DNA of 64,000 nt from Pseudomonadota bacterium. GTDB lineage: Bacteria; Pseudomonadota; Alphaproteobacteria; Rhizobiales; Hyphomicrobiaceae. The DNA lies in contig JAFECE010000011.1 of the NCBI GenBank assembly GCA_018242295.1, positions 1-64,000 of the forward strand, written 5' to 3'. Both the position numbers and the translations under genes were made by a program. How positions within the stretch are numbered: the stretch's first letter is position 1; each line of letters begins with the position of its first letter. Positions 1 to 8,219 of this stretch are shown here, in pieces. The notes under the pieces were generated by a model. It was not told the DNA's origin. It did no database searches and worked only from the letters and a program-made list of their open reading frames with translations.

Positions 1-139
1 CAAGCGCGATAAACCCGCTGACTCGCAGCGCCGTGCGTTTGGCGAACACGCCGCTTCAATTTTTTCTTGTAAAATCAATAAAGGTTTGAGTTCCAATTGT
101 TGCAATATAAATAATTGATTTTGTTGCATAAAATAAGAT

Positions 140-225
140 TGGTGCCCAGAAGAGGACTCGAACCTCCACGCCTTGTGAGCGCTGCTACCTGAAAGCAGTG
201 CGTCTACCAATTCCGCCATCTGGGC
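140..225 (-). tRNA. tRNA-Leu (anticodon CAG)
   Basis: Read on the minus strand this is a class II tRNA with a GCCCAGA acceptor arm pairing with TCTGGGC, the leucine-type D-arm GGCGGAATTGGTAGACGC, and an anticodon stem-loop CTGCT-TTCAGGT-AGCAG giving anticodon CAG. A variable arm follows, then the T-arm GGTTCGAGTCC. The discriminator is A and the CCA end is encoded (140-142). The 5' end is at 225. Confidence 0.96.
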
Positions 226-501
226 ATCGACGTGTCAGGTAAATTGTGCGGACGCGGAAGTCAATTGCGTGACGGCAAAACGAGGCGAGACAGCGCATCG
301 CCGGTGCGGCGACGGCGCTCCGAAGGGTTTCGCACCGCCAATTGGGCGTCCGTTCGCCGCGGGACAGTTTCGGGGACCCAATCCTGCCCCGTTCACATCG
401 TGCGGCGCAGACTTCACAGCAGCAATCCGGAGGTCTAGAGCTACCGCTTGAGCTGATGGCAGCATATCGGCCCGGGATGGCCGCAGCATCGAGGTTTTGG
501 A

Positions 502-1476
502 ATGGCAGATAACGGCAAGCTGGCGACGGTGTTCGGAGGCTCCGGATTTGTCGGGCGCTACATCGTTCGGTCGTTGGCTCAAAAGGGCTACCGCGTCCGC
601 GCCGCCGTTCGCAGGCCCGACCTTGCGGGCCATCTGCAACCCATGGGCGTCGTCGGGCAGATTCATGCCGTTCAGGCCAACCTCCGATTTGCCGATTCGG
701 TCGCGCGGGCCGTAGAGGGTGCCGAGATCGTCATCAACGCCGTCGGCATTTTGTCGCCATCTGGTGCGCAGACTTTCGAAGCTGTCCATGTGAAGGGTGC
801 GGAACGCGTCGCGAAGGCCGCCAAGGAAGCTGGCGCCACCCGTCTCGTTCATATCTCCGCGATCGGCGCCAACAAGGAGTCGGCGTCACGATATGCGCGG
901 ACGAAGGCTGAGGGCGAGCGGGCGACGTTCGCCGAGTTTCCGTCGGCGCTCGTCCTCCGACCGTCCATCGTGTTCGGCCCCGAGGATGAGTTCTTCAACC
1001 GTTTTGCCGCCATGGCGCGGATCAGCCCTTTCCTGCCGCTCGTCGGTGGCGGTGGTACGAAATTTCAGCCGGTTTTTGTCGGCGACGTCGGGCAGGCGGC
1101 CGCCAACGCCGCGAACGGGCTTGGCAAGCCCGGCACAATCTATGAACTCGGTGGCCCGGAGGTTCTGAGTTTCCGGGATCTTCTCAAGGCAACGCTACAA
1201 TATGCCGATCGCCGGCGGCTGCTGTTGCCGCTGCCGTTCGGGGTGGCGAAGCTCATGGCGATCTTGAGTTCGCCGCTGCCGAATTCGCTCAGGCCGCTGA
1301 CGCTCGACCAGGTGCGGCTTCTGCAGTCGGATAACGTGGTGTCGGAAGCCGCGAAAAAAGAAGGGCGAACGATTGCGGCGCTCGGCATCGAAAAACCGGC
1401 TTCAATCGACGGGATCGTTCCGGAGTACCTCGAGCGCTTCAAGCCAAAGGGCCAATACGCGCATTATCACCCCTAG
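502..1476 (+). CDS. Complex I NDUFA9-family NAD(P)-binding protein (atypical SDR)
   Basis: A 324-residue protein of the atypical short-chain dehydrogenase family related to the mitochondrial complex I accessory subunit NDUFA9. The N-terminus carries a Rossmann dinucleotide-binding loop (VFGGSGFVGRYIV, about residues 9-21), followed by an NAVGIL segment after the fourth strand and a YARTK motif near residue 131 in the position of the SDR Tyr-x3-Lys. The C-terminal half (ELGGPEVLSFRDLL and onwards) matches the substrate-binding part of this subfamily. In alphaproteobacteria such proteins are annotated as complex I-associated; a quinone or lipid-related role is inferred from the family and not shown here. 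The ATG at 502 precedes the Rossmann strand by only a few residues, as is normal for the family. The gene is monocistronic and ends just before a terminator hairpin. Confidence 0.88.
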   Translation: MADNGKLATVFGGSGFVGRYIVRSLAQKGYRVRAAVRRPDLAGHLQPMGVVGQIHAVQANLRFADSVARAVEGAEIVINAVGILSPSGAQTFEAVHVKGAERVAKAAKEAGATRLVHISAIGANKESASRYARTKAEGERATFAEFPSALVLRPSIVFGPEDEFFNRFAAMARISPFLPLVGGGGTKFQPVFVGDVGQAAANAANGLGKPGTIYELGGPEVLSFRDLLKATLQYADRRRLLLPLPFGVAKLMAILSSPLPNSLRPLTLDQVRLLQSDNVVSEAAKKEGRTIAALGIEKPASIDGIVPEYLERFKPKGQYAHYHP

Positions 1477-1525
1477 GCGGATGACCGGTATGCGGGTCTC
1501 GCGGATCATGACGCCGGGAAAAGCA

Positions 1526-1556
1526 GAGCCACCCAACGGATTGGGTGGCTCTTTGT
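1526..1556. terminator. Bidirectional rho-independent terminator
   Basis: An 11-bp perfect stem, GAGCCACCCAA / TTGGGTGGCTC (1526-1536 and 1541-1551), closes a 4-nt loop. It is followed by TTTGT on the plus strand and, read on the minus strand, by GCTTTT. It lies between two convergent genes and can serve both. Confidence 0.85.
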
Positions 1557-1583
1557 CATAAAACCGGTGTTTCGGCTGCTGGC

Positions 1584-1871
1584 TTAGTGGAGCGGTGCAA
1601 TCGACAGCTCATCTTCCTGAGCATGCCCGATTGCCGCCTGCAGCGTGTCCGTCAGCGCGATCGGCGTACCGTCGGCCGCGTGAAGCGAAAAGAGGGGGAT
1701 GCCTTTCGGCAGTCCTTCAATCTGCGGGAACATCTCGATCGCTTCGTCCGAGGTCAGCGTCTTGATGTAAGCGACCTCGCCGCCACCAAGACGTGCAAGC
1801 TCCAGCTCGCTCATGACGGGCACTACAACATTGTGGGTTTCGGTGGCTTTTGCGGTGGTCTTAGTGTTCAT
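1584..1871 (-). CDS. DUF1150 family protein
   Basis: A 95-residue cytoplasmic protein of the DUF1150 family, whose members in Rhizobiales are usually encoded next to small heat-shock protein genes, as here (the Hsp20 gene starts upstream on the same strand). Visible family features are the central LARLGGGEVAYIKTL segment and the following EAIEMFP and FSLHAADGTPIAL stretches. There is no signal peptide or membrane segment. The function is unknown; a role as co-factor or regulator of the neighbouring chaperone is inferred only from conserved adjacency. The ATG at 1871 follows a GGAAGAG-like ribosome binding site. It converges on the upstream dehydrogenase gene at the shared terminator. Confidence 0.85.
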   Translation of the reverse strand: MNTKTTAKATETHNVVVPVMSELELARLGGGEVAYIKTLTSDEAIEMFPQIEGLPKGIPLFSLHAADGTPIALTDTLQAAIGHAQEDELSIAPLH

Positions 1872-2000
1872 GACGCTCTTCCTCCTTGTGTCGAGGCCGG
1901 GCTCTCATCGCAGCTTCGGAAATCTTGTCCTTCCGCTCTGCGCGTGGGCTCCGATCCTCCGACGATTCGGCCGCCGGCGCTGTGACGCGAAAGACTCAGC

Positions 2001-2444
2001 TCAGGTCCGGCTTTTGATCTGTTTCGTTGTCCCTATTTCAATTCGCCGGACAAGGCGCTCCGGTTCGAGGCGCTGCAGATCAACGGCCAAAAGCCCATTC
2101 GATAGCTCGGCACTCTTCACTTCGATGCCGTCTGCCAGGACGAACGTCCGTGAAAACTGCCGGGAGGCAATGCCCCGATAGAGATATTCACGGTCTTTGT
2201 CGTCCAGCTGCTTGCCACGAACGGTCAATTGTTTGTCTTCGAGCGTAATTTCGAGTTCGTCTTGCGTGAACCCGGCCACGGCCAACGTGATCCGGAGAAG
2301 CTCACCGGCGTCGCCGTCCCGGGCGACCCGTTCAATATTATAAGGCGGATAACCGTCGCCACCCTTGGTGGCTCGATCGACCAGCCGTTCGATTTCTTCG
2401 AAACCCAAAAGCAGCGGGTTCGAAAGTGCGGTTAGACGTGTCAT
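2001..2444 (-). CDS. Small heat-shock protein, Hsp20/alpha-crystallin family (IbpA-like)
   Basis: A 147-residue Hsp20 chaperone that would hold unfolding proteins during heat or oxidative stress. A short N-terminal arm (PLLLGFEEIERLVDRA) leads to the sequence PPYNIER typical of the IbpA/class A rhizobial Hsps, then the alpha-crystallin domain (residues about 40-130) with ELEITLEDKQLTVRG and the A-x-x-x-n-G-L-L-x-V motif as LSNGLLAVDL. The C-terminal tail lacks a clear I-x-I/V anchor, ending RRIEIGTTKQIKSRT. The reading frame extends upstream to 2534, but the ATG at 2444 is preferred because homologs begin at MTRLTALSNP and AAGGG lies about 9 nt upstream. It is probably cotranscribed with the DUF1150 gene 130 nt downstream. 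No ROSE-type thermometer was recognised in the leader. Confidence 0.9.
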   Translation of the reverse strand: MTRLTALSNPLLLGFEEIERLVDRATKGGDGYPPYNIERVARDGDAGELLRITLAVAGFTQDELEITLEDKQLTVRGKQLDDKDREYLYRGIASRQFSRTFVLADGIEVKSAELSNGLLAVDLQRLEPERLVRRIEIGTTKQIKSRT

Positions 2445-2704
2445 CTGAAGGCCCTTGGTTAAGCGACCATCTTTCCCCATTTCCCGGACGCTCTTTCGAG
2501 CCGCCCGACCGCCGCATCTCTGCCAGCGGTTCAATCAAGATATGGGGGCCGCTAACTAGTCTTCAAGCGTAATGGGGAGGGGGGAGTGTCACGGACGCCT
2601 CAGGTGCGCTCAAAACGCGGTAATACCGGTTTTCTGCCTTAAGTCCGCCCGCGTCCGCGGACAAGGGATCCGCTCTTCGAGCTTTTTTCCAAAGTGAGGG
2701 TTTC

Positions 2705-3391
2705 ATGAGGTTCGCGTCCGCAGCGTTCGCTTCGGCCATCGCTCTTTCACTCGTTGCATTTGCTATTCCACCCGCCGTCGCAGAGGAGCCTGCGAAAGCG
2801 GCCGACGATTCTAGCAAGGTCTTGGGTGATCCGGATGGACCGCTCACTCCGGAAGAGAAGGCGGAGAAGGAAGCGCGTCAGGCTTGCAAGGTCGATCTCT
2901 GCCGGGCATTCCACTCCAAGGAAGCGACGGGCAAGGACATCGCCTGCCATGTGATCAAAAGCTGGCGCAAGGAACAGCTCGTGAAGCTCGTCGCCAAATT
3001 GAAGGTGACGTGGCCGTACGACGGCGCCCACTGCTCCACCGACTTGACCGTCAATTACGCTGAATTGGTCAAGGCGATGGCCGCGCCGAAGGCGGAGTTG
3101 GAATTCGCCAAGCACACGGTTACGTGCTCGATTGCGAGCGAGAAGAAGGGCGCGACGGACTTCTCGTTCGATCTCACGCCGAAGGTGACATTCGAGAACG
3201 GCAAGGCCACCAAGGCGCAGGCCCATTGGGGCAAGATCGAAGCACCGACATTGATCAAAAGCGCGCTCTGGACCGCGACCGCGGCCGACAACACAGTGAA
3301 CATCCTCTCGGGCTCTATCGTCGATGAAGTCAACGAATTCATTTCGAAGCGATGCGACGAGGTCAAAGACCAATGGGCCGCCAAGCAATAG
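2705..3391 (+). CDS. Secreted/periplasmic protein of unknown function
   Basis: A 228-residue protein that I do not recognise. It begins with a clear Sec signal peptide (residues 1 to about 26, MRFASAAFASAIALSLVAFA then an AxA cleavage region before EEPAKA). The mature part has a charged linker followed by six cysteines, spaced as CKVDLC, then IACHV, AHCST, VTCSI and KRCDE, compatible with three disulfides in the periplasm. The rest is rich in Lys and Ala with predicted beta segments and no recognised catalytic motif. The gene stands alone, 130 nt or so before pqqA. Codon use looks like that of its neighbours. It may be a lineage-specific envelope protein. Confidence 0.7.
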   Translation: MRFASAAFASAIALSLVAFAIPPAVAEEPAKAADDSSKVLGDPDGPLTPEEKAEKEARQACKVDLCRAFHSKEATGKDIACHVIKSWRKEQLVKLVAKLKVTWPYDGAHCSTDLTVNYAELVKAMAAPKAELEFAKHTVTCSIASEKKGATDFSFDLTPKVTFENGKATKAQAHWGKIEAPTLIKSALWTATAADNTVNILSGSIVDEVNEFISKRCDEVKDQWAAKQ

Positions 3392-3449
3392 CCGCCGAAT
3401 TCCCTTTCGCATTTGCGAAGTGTTATATTGTTATTAGGTCGGCTTATGA

Positions 3450-3475
3450 GTGCCTATTGTAAATACGATTGGCAC
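3450..3475. promoter_or_regulatory. Imperfect dyad (candidate operator) upstream of pqqA
   Basis: Two 12-nt arms, GTGCCTATTGTA (3450-3461) and TACGATTGGCAC (3464-3475), are reverse complements at 10 of 12 positions around an AA spacer. The site lies in an AT-rich stretch 64 nt before the pqqA start codon, where a transcription factor could bind. No factor is assigned. Confidence 0.45.
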
Positions 3476-3538
3476 TTATTGTCACTCAAGCATACGTATT
3501 CTGCCGTTAAGCGTGGACAACCACTCTTGGAGGAAACC

Positions 3539-3628
3539 ATGAAGACGTGGTCGAAGCCCGAAGTTCGTGAGCAGGAAGTTGGCCTTGAAGTGACCAGCTA
3601 TCTGCCGGCTGAGATCGACCTCATCTAA
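3539..3628 (+). CDS. pqqA: PQQ precursor peptide PqqA (stand-alone copy)
   Basis: A 29-residue peptide with the PqqA signature: the Glu and Tyr used to build pyrroloquinoline quinone are spaced E-x3-Y (E17 and Y21 in GLEVTSYLPAEID), and the flanking EVTSY.PAEID sequence is the family's most conserved part. PqqA is the ribosomally made substrate that PqqE crosslinks, with PqqD as chaperone. A strong ribosome binding site, TTGGAGGAAACC, precedes the ATG. No pqqB, pqqC, pqqD or pqqE follows: the gene ends 36 nt before a terminator hairpin and the next gene runs on the opposite strand. Extra unlinked pqqA copies are known in methylotrophs. The gene is easily missed because of its size. Confidence 0.9.
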   Translation: MKTWSKPEVREQEVGLEVTSYLPAEIDLI

Positions 3629-3663
3629 TTCAGATGATGTCGACCTTAGGGTCGGACTTTTAG

Positions 3664-3696
3664 GCGGCGGCCGGGCTCCCGGTCGTCGCTTTTTTT
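3664..3696 (+). terminator. Rho-independent terminator of pqqA
   Basis: A GC-rich stem formed by GCGGCGGCCGG and CCGGTCGTCGC (11 pairs including G-U) closes a short loop and is followed by seven T residues (3690-3696). Confidence 0.85.
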
Positions 3697-3704
3697 AATG
3701 CTTC

Positions 3705-5525
3705 CTACCCGAGGCTTTCGATGGCCTCGCGCTTTTCCTCAAGTTCCAGCCAACGTGTTTCAGCGGCTTCAAGCTGCATTTGGGCCTGGCCCAGGCGGTC
3801 GCTCGTCCTATCGAACGCCGCACGATCGCGCGTGAAGAGATCGGCATCGGCGAGCTTTGCCGCGAGATTTTGGATCTCGGCTTCGAGCTTCGCTATTTCG
3901 ACCGGGAGCGTCGTCAGGGCGTGCTTATCCTTGAAGGATAGCTTTTGTTTTGCCGGTGTCGAAGCGGCGCTCGATTCGGCGGCGACTTTCCGAGATGCCG
4001 CTGCAGCATTCGATTGCGTTTTCTTTTGCAGGCCTTCGCCCTTGCGCTGGGCGAGCATATCGGAATAGCCACCGGCATATTCCGTCCAATATCCATCGCC
4101 TTCCGGTGCCAATACGCTCGTCACGATGCGATCGAGGAAATCACGGTCGTGACTTACAAGCAAAATTGTACCGGCGTAATCGGATAAAAGTTCCTGCAAG
4201 AGATCGAGCGTTTCGAGATCGAGATCGTTCGTCGGCTCGTCGAGGATCAGCACGTTCGATGGCTTTGCGAGTGCGCGCGCCAACATCAAGCGTGCCCGCT
4301 CTCCGCCCGATAGAACGCGGATCGGCGACAGCCGCTGCTCGGGAAGAAACAGGAAGTCCTGCATGTAGCTCGCGACGTGGCGCGGCTTGCCGTTGATGAT
4401 GACCTGATCGCCGCGTCCGCCAGTCAGGGCGTCCGATACCGTCCAATTGGGATTGAGTTCGTCGCGCTTCTGGTCGAGCGCCACAATTTCAAGATTGGCG
4501 CCGTGACGGATGGTGCCGCTGTCGGGCGCTATTTCCCCTGTCAGCAACTTGATCAACGTGGTCTTGCCGGCGCCGTTTGGTCCGACAATGCCGAGCCGGT
4601 CGCCGCGCATCACGCGCAGATCGAGATCGCTGACGATGCCGGTGTCGCCGTAAGCCTTCGAGATGCCTGTCGCCTCGACGACGAGCTTGCCGGAGATGCC
4701 GCCTTCCGAAGCGTCCAGGCGAACCTGGCCGACGGAGTGGCGTTGTTCGCGCACTTCCTGGCGCATGGCTCTCAGTTCGCGCACGCGGCGCACGTTGCGC
4801 TTGCGCCGGCCGGTGACGCCGCCGTGCATCCACTGGTTCTCGCGGACGATCTTGCGGTCCAGCTTGTGGCGCTCGATTTCCTCTTCTTCGAGGACTTTGT
4901 CACGCCAGTCCTCGAACGCGGCAAAGCCCTGCTCGAGGCGGCGGGTCTTGCCCCGGTCGAGCCAGACGGTCGCGCGCGACAGTGTTTCGAGGAACCGGCG
5001 GTCATGGCTGATCAGCAGCAGGGCTGAGCGTGAGGCCAGCAAGGTCGATTCCAGCCATTCGATCGCGGTGAGGTCGAGATGGTTCGTCGGCTCGTCGAGC
5101 AGAAGGACGTCGGGCTTGGCGACGATCACCCTGGCGAGACTGGCGCGGCGAGCCTCGCCGCCCGACAGGGTTCTGGGATCGGCTTCGCCCGAGAGACCGA
5201 GCTCCGTCAAAAGGTATTCGGCCTGGTAGGGGTCGTCAGTCGGGCCGAGTCCGCCTTCGACATAGGCGCGCACGGTGTCGAAGCCCGTAAAGTCGGCCTC
5301 CTGCGGCAGGTAGCGGATGCTCGCGTTCGGATGGGCGAAGCGCTCGCCGCGATCCGGCTCGACGAAACCGGCCGCGATTTTCAGCAACGTCGATTTTCCG
5401 GAGCCGTTGCGGCCGACGAGGCAGACGCGGTCGCCGGGCGCGACGGTCAGCTCGGCGCCTTCGAGCAGCGGAGTTCCGCCGAAGGTCAGATTGATGTCTT
5501 TGAGCGTAATGAGAGGAGGTGCCAT
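3705..5525 (-). CDS. ABC-F family ATPase, Uup-like
   Basis: A 606-residue soluble protein with two ABC ATPase domains and no membrane segments, the layout of ABC-F translation factors. Domain 1 has Walker A GRNGSGKST, signature LSGGEARRASLARV and Walker B LLLDEPTNHLDL. A charged linker (about residues 220-285) follows. Domain 2 has GPNGAGKTT, LSGGERARLMLARAL and LILDEPTNDLDLETL. The C-terminal 80 residues form an Ala/Glu/Lys-rich coiled coil, as in Uup. The family acts on the ribosome E site or, for Uup, limits precise transposon excision; the exact role here is not determinable. The ATG at 5525 with GAGGGG just upstream is preferred over the in-frame start at 5561, since homologs begin at MAPPLITL. 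Confidence 0.92.
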   Translation of the reverse strand: MAPPLITLKDINLTFGGTPLLEGAELTVAPGDRVCLVGRNGSGKSTLLKIAAGFVEPDRGERFAHPNASIRYLPQEADFTGFDTVRAYVEGGLGPTDDPYQAEYLLTELGLSGEADPRTLSGGEARRASLARVIVAKPDVLLLDEPTNHLDLTAIEWLESTLLASRSALLLISHDRRFLETLSRATVWLDRGKTRRLEQGFAAFEDWRDKVLEEEEIERHKLDRKIVRENQWMHGGVTGRRKRNVRRVRELRAMRQEVREQRHSVGQVRLDASEGGISGKLVVEATGISKAYGDTGIVSDLDLRVMRGDRLGIVGPNGAGKTTLIKLLTGEIAPDSGTIRHGANLEIVALDQKRDELNPNWTVSDALTGGRGDQVIINGKPRHVASYMQDFLFLPEQRLSPIRVLSGGERARLMLARALAKPSNVLILDEPTNDLDLETLDLLQELLSDYAGTILLVSHDRDFLDRIVTSVLAPEGDGYWTEYAGGYSDMLAQRKGEGLQKKTQSNAAAASRKVAAESSAASTPAKQKLSFKDKHALTTLPVEIAKLEAEIQNLAAKLADADLFTRDRAAFDRTSDRLGQAQMQLEAAETRWLELEEKREAIESLG

Positions 5526-5637
5526 GCGGCCCCTCGTAGCCGTGGACGCGCGCCGGATCAATCCTCGGGGAAGGGACCGCGCCGCGCGTTAGCTTTAAAC
5601 GGAGGCGGTTGCCTTTTTGACGCGGGACGAAATTCGG

Positions 5638-5853
5638 TCAGCAGCAGCGGCTGATTTTGCCGCCACCTTCGCCGTACCGGCTCGCCTGGCGTTCACGGAA
5701 GAAGTCTTCGTAGCTCATCACCGGCTCGCCGGGGTGGGCGCGGAGGCGGTGCGCGACGTAGGCATCATAGTCTGGCACGCCGACCATTAGGCGCGCCGTC
5801 TTGGCGACGTTGGCTGCAAACTTGAACAGGGGATGTGTGTCGAGTTTTTGCAT
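5638..5853 (-). CDS. YbdD/YjiX family small protein (CstA partner)
   Basis: A 71-residue protein of the DUF466 (YbdD/YjiX) family. It shows the family's core VGVPDYDAYVAHR, the sequence PVMSYEDFFRERQASRYG, and a C-terminal pair of cysteines (SRCC). YbdD-type proteins are encoded directly after CstA or BtsT transporters; in Escherichia coli YbdD is needed for CstA-dependent pyruvate uptake. Here the start codon lies 3 nt after the cstA stop, so the two are almost certainly translated from one mRNA. There is no membrane segment. Confidence 0.93.
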   Translation of the reverse strand: MQKLDTHPLFKFAANVAKTARLMVGVPDYDAYVAHRLRAHPGEPVMSYEDFFRERQASRYGEGGGKISRCC

Positions 5854-5856
5854 GCA

Positions 5857-7908
5857 TCACTCCGCCGCAACCACGGCGGCTTCCCGCGCCGAAACATCCG
5901 GATTGGCGAGCGCCTTCATGACTGCTGCAGCGCCAAACCCGGCCATGGCGACCACGAGTGCGATCAGGAGGCCCGTCAGCGTCGCGTTCAGGTAATCGTT
6001 GAACACGATGCGGTGCATGTCCTCCAAGGATTTGGCAGGTGCGATGATCTGGCCGGATGCTAGTGCATTCGAGAATTTCGCTGCGTGGGAAGCGAAGCCG
6101 ATCGCCGGATTGTCGCTGAAGATTTTCTGCCAGCCGGCGGTGAGCGTGCAGATCGCGACCCAGGTTGCCGGCGCGAGCGTCACCCAAGCGTAGCGCTGCC
6201 GTTTCATCTTGAAGAGGATGACCGTGCAGAGCGTGAGCGCGATGCAGGCGAGCATCTGGTTGGCGATGCCGAATAGCGGCCAGAGCGTATTGATGCCGCC
6301 CAGGGGATCGACCACGCCCTGATAGAGGAAATAGCCCCAGCCGCCGACGGCGATCGACGTCGCGACAATGTTCGCCGTCCACGAACGTGTTTCCTGCATG
6401 GACGGACGAACTGTACCCAGCAGATCCTGGATCATGAAGCGCGCGACGCGCGTTCCGGCGTCGATGGTCGTCAGGATGAAGAGCGCTTCGAAGAGGATGG
6501 CGAAGTGGTACCAGAAGGCCATCAAGCCTTTGCCGCCGATGGCGCTGGAGAGAATTTCGGCCATGCCGACGGCAAGCGTCGGGGCGCCGCCGGTGCGGGA
6601 CAGGATCGTCGCCTCGCCGACGTTGGTTGCGGCTTCCTTCAGCATGTCCGGCGTAATAGCAAATCCCCAGCCGGAGATTGCCGCCGCGGCGGTTTCCGGC
6701 GTGGTGCCGATGAGTGCTGCCGGGCTGTTCAATGCGAAATAGAGCCCTGGCTCGAGCGTCGTCGCCGCGACCAAGGCCATGATGGCGACGAAGCTTTCCA
6801 TCAGCATCGCGCCGTAGCCGATGAGACGGGCGTTGACTTCGTTGTCGAGCATCTTCGGTGTCGTGCCGGATGAGACGAGCGCGTGGAAACCCGAGATCGC
6901 GCCGCAGGCAATGGTGATGAACAGGAATGGGAACAGGTTGCCGGCGAAGACCGGGCCGCTGCCGTCGATGAATTTCGTGACGGCCGGCATTCTGAGATCG
7001 GGCAGCACGAAGAAAATACCTAGCGCCAAGCCGGAGATGGTGCCGATTTTCAGGAATGTCGACAGGTAGTCTCGGGGCGCAAGCAGCGTCCATACCGGCA
7101 GCACGGAGGCGACGAAGCCGTAGGCGATCAGCATCATCGAAAGCTGCTCGCCGGAATAGTTGAACATCGGCCCGAGCGTCGGATCCTCGGCAACGTAGCG
7201 ACCGAAGATCAGGGACAGCAGCAACAAGGTGAGGCCGATTACCGACATCTCGCCAATGCGGCCTGGCCGAATGAAACGCCCGTAGACGCCCATGAGGACG
7301 GCGATCGGGATCGTCATCATGACCGTGAACGTTGCCCACGGGCTTTGCTTCAGCGCCTTGACGACGACGAGGGCCAGAACTGCGAGCAAGATGACCATGA
7401 TGAGCAGGACGCCGATCATCGCGATCGTGCCGGCGATCTCGCCGAGCTCGGTGCGAATCATTTCGCCGAGAGAGCGCCCGTCGCGGCGGGTCGATGCCCA
7501 GAGCATGACGAAATCCTGCACCGCGCCCGCAAAGATGACGCCGACGATCAGCCAGAGTGTTCCGGGCAGGTAGCCCATCTGCGCCGCGAGCACGGGGCCG
7601 ACGAGGGGGCCCGCTCCGGCGATGGCTGCGAAGTGATGGCCGAAAAGAACGGTTTTGTCGGTCGGGCAGTAATCGAGCCCGTCATTGAAGCGTTGGGCGG
7701 GCGTGAGGCGCGCCTTATCGAGACGGAGCACCCGGTCAGCGATGAAGCGGCTGTAGAACCGGTAGGCGAGCAGATAGGAGCATATCGCGGCGGAGACGAG
7801 CCAGATCGCGTTGATGGTTTCGCCTCGCGACAGCGCGACAATTGCAAGCGAAACGGCGCCGAGCGCGGCGACGGCTAACCAAGTGAGGTTCAAGCGCCAG
7901 TGATGCAT
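5857..7908 (-). CDS. cstA: Carbon starvation protein CstA (pyruvate/peptide transporter family)
   Basis: A 683-residue inner-membrane protein with roughly 16-18 hydrophobic helices. Family landmarks are LDYCPTDKTVLFGHHFAAIAG near residue 95, GAGPLVGPVLAAQMGYLPG, the charged STRRDGRSLGEM segment, and SGTTPKMLDNE in the middle. CstA and its paralog BtsT are proton-coupled pyruvate transporters in enterobacteria, and CstA has also been linked to peptide use. The ATG at 7908 gives a start MHHWRLNLTWL ahead of the first helix. It forms a two-gene operon with ybdD. Induction by carbon starvation is known for the family; no regulatory site was identified in the 138-nt gap to the tRNA-Ala gene. Confidence 0.95.
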   Translation of the reverse strand: MHHWRLNLTWLAVAALGAVSLAIVALSRGETINAIWLVSAAICSYLLAYRFYSRFIADRVLRLDKARLTPAQRFNDGLDYCPTDKTVLFGHHFAAIAGAGPLVGPVLAAQMGYLPGTLWLIVGVIFAGAVQDFVMLWASTRRDGRSLGEMIRTELGEIAGTIAMIGVLLIMVILLAVLALVVVKALKQSPWATFTVMMTIPIAVLMGVYGRFIRPGRIGEMSVIGLTLLLLSLIFGRYVAEDPTLGPMFNYSGEQLSMMLIAYGFVASVLPVWTLLAPRDYLSTFLKIGTISGLALGIFFVLPDLRMPAVTKFIDGSGPVFAGNLFPFLFITIACGAISGFHALVSSGTTPKMLDNEVNARLIGYGAMLMESFVAIMALVAATTLEPGLYFALNSPAALIGTTPETAAAAISGWGFAITPDMLKEAATNVGEATILSRTGGAPTLAVGMAEILSSAIGGKGLMAFWYHFAILFEALFILTTIDAGTRVARFMIQDLLGTVRPSMQETRSWTANIVATSIAVGGWGYFLYQGVVDPLGGINTLWPLFGIANQMLACIALTLCTVILFKMKRQRYAWVTLAPATWVAICTLTAGWQKIFSDNPAIGFASHAAKFSNALASGQIIAPAKSLEDMHRIVFNDYLNATLTGLLIALVVAMAGFGAAAVMKALANPDVSAREAAVVAAE

Positions 7909-8045
7909 GTTTCGTCCCTGTCGTCCGCGATTATGCTTCGCAAATCGTTTTCGGGGCGGAGACTACATAAAAAGCTGGGCGAGGTCAGCCGTGCTGGCGA
8001 TCTCGGGCTTTTGCGCCAAATTGGCCTAAGACCTAAGAAAAGAGA

Positions 8046-8121
<76 letters not shown>

Positions 8122-8219
8122 AAACCAATTCCGATCGGCGGGGCTGGATCCCGCCGAAGTTCGAAGTTCCGCCTGATAAGTCGTCTTGGCAAAAACTGCA
8201 AGGACGTTTCAGAGCTTTA

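Noticed and set aside
235-852. Possible minus-strand gene of 205 codons upstream of the NDUFA9-like gene
   Set aside because: Most of it is antisense to the dehydrogenase, and the remainder has no ribosome binding site or motif.
2445-2560. ROSE-type RNA thermometer in the hsp20 leader
   Set aside because: The characteristic short U-rich anti-ribosome-binding-site sequence near the start codon was not found.
5765-7339. Minus-strand open frame of 524 codons in another frame of cstA
   Set aside because: It lies within cstA on the same strand, gives an Arg/His-rich product with no membrane pattern, and starts inside the gene.
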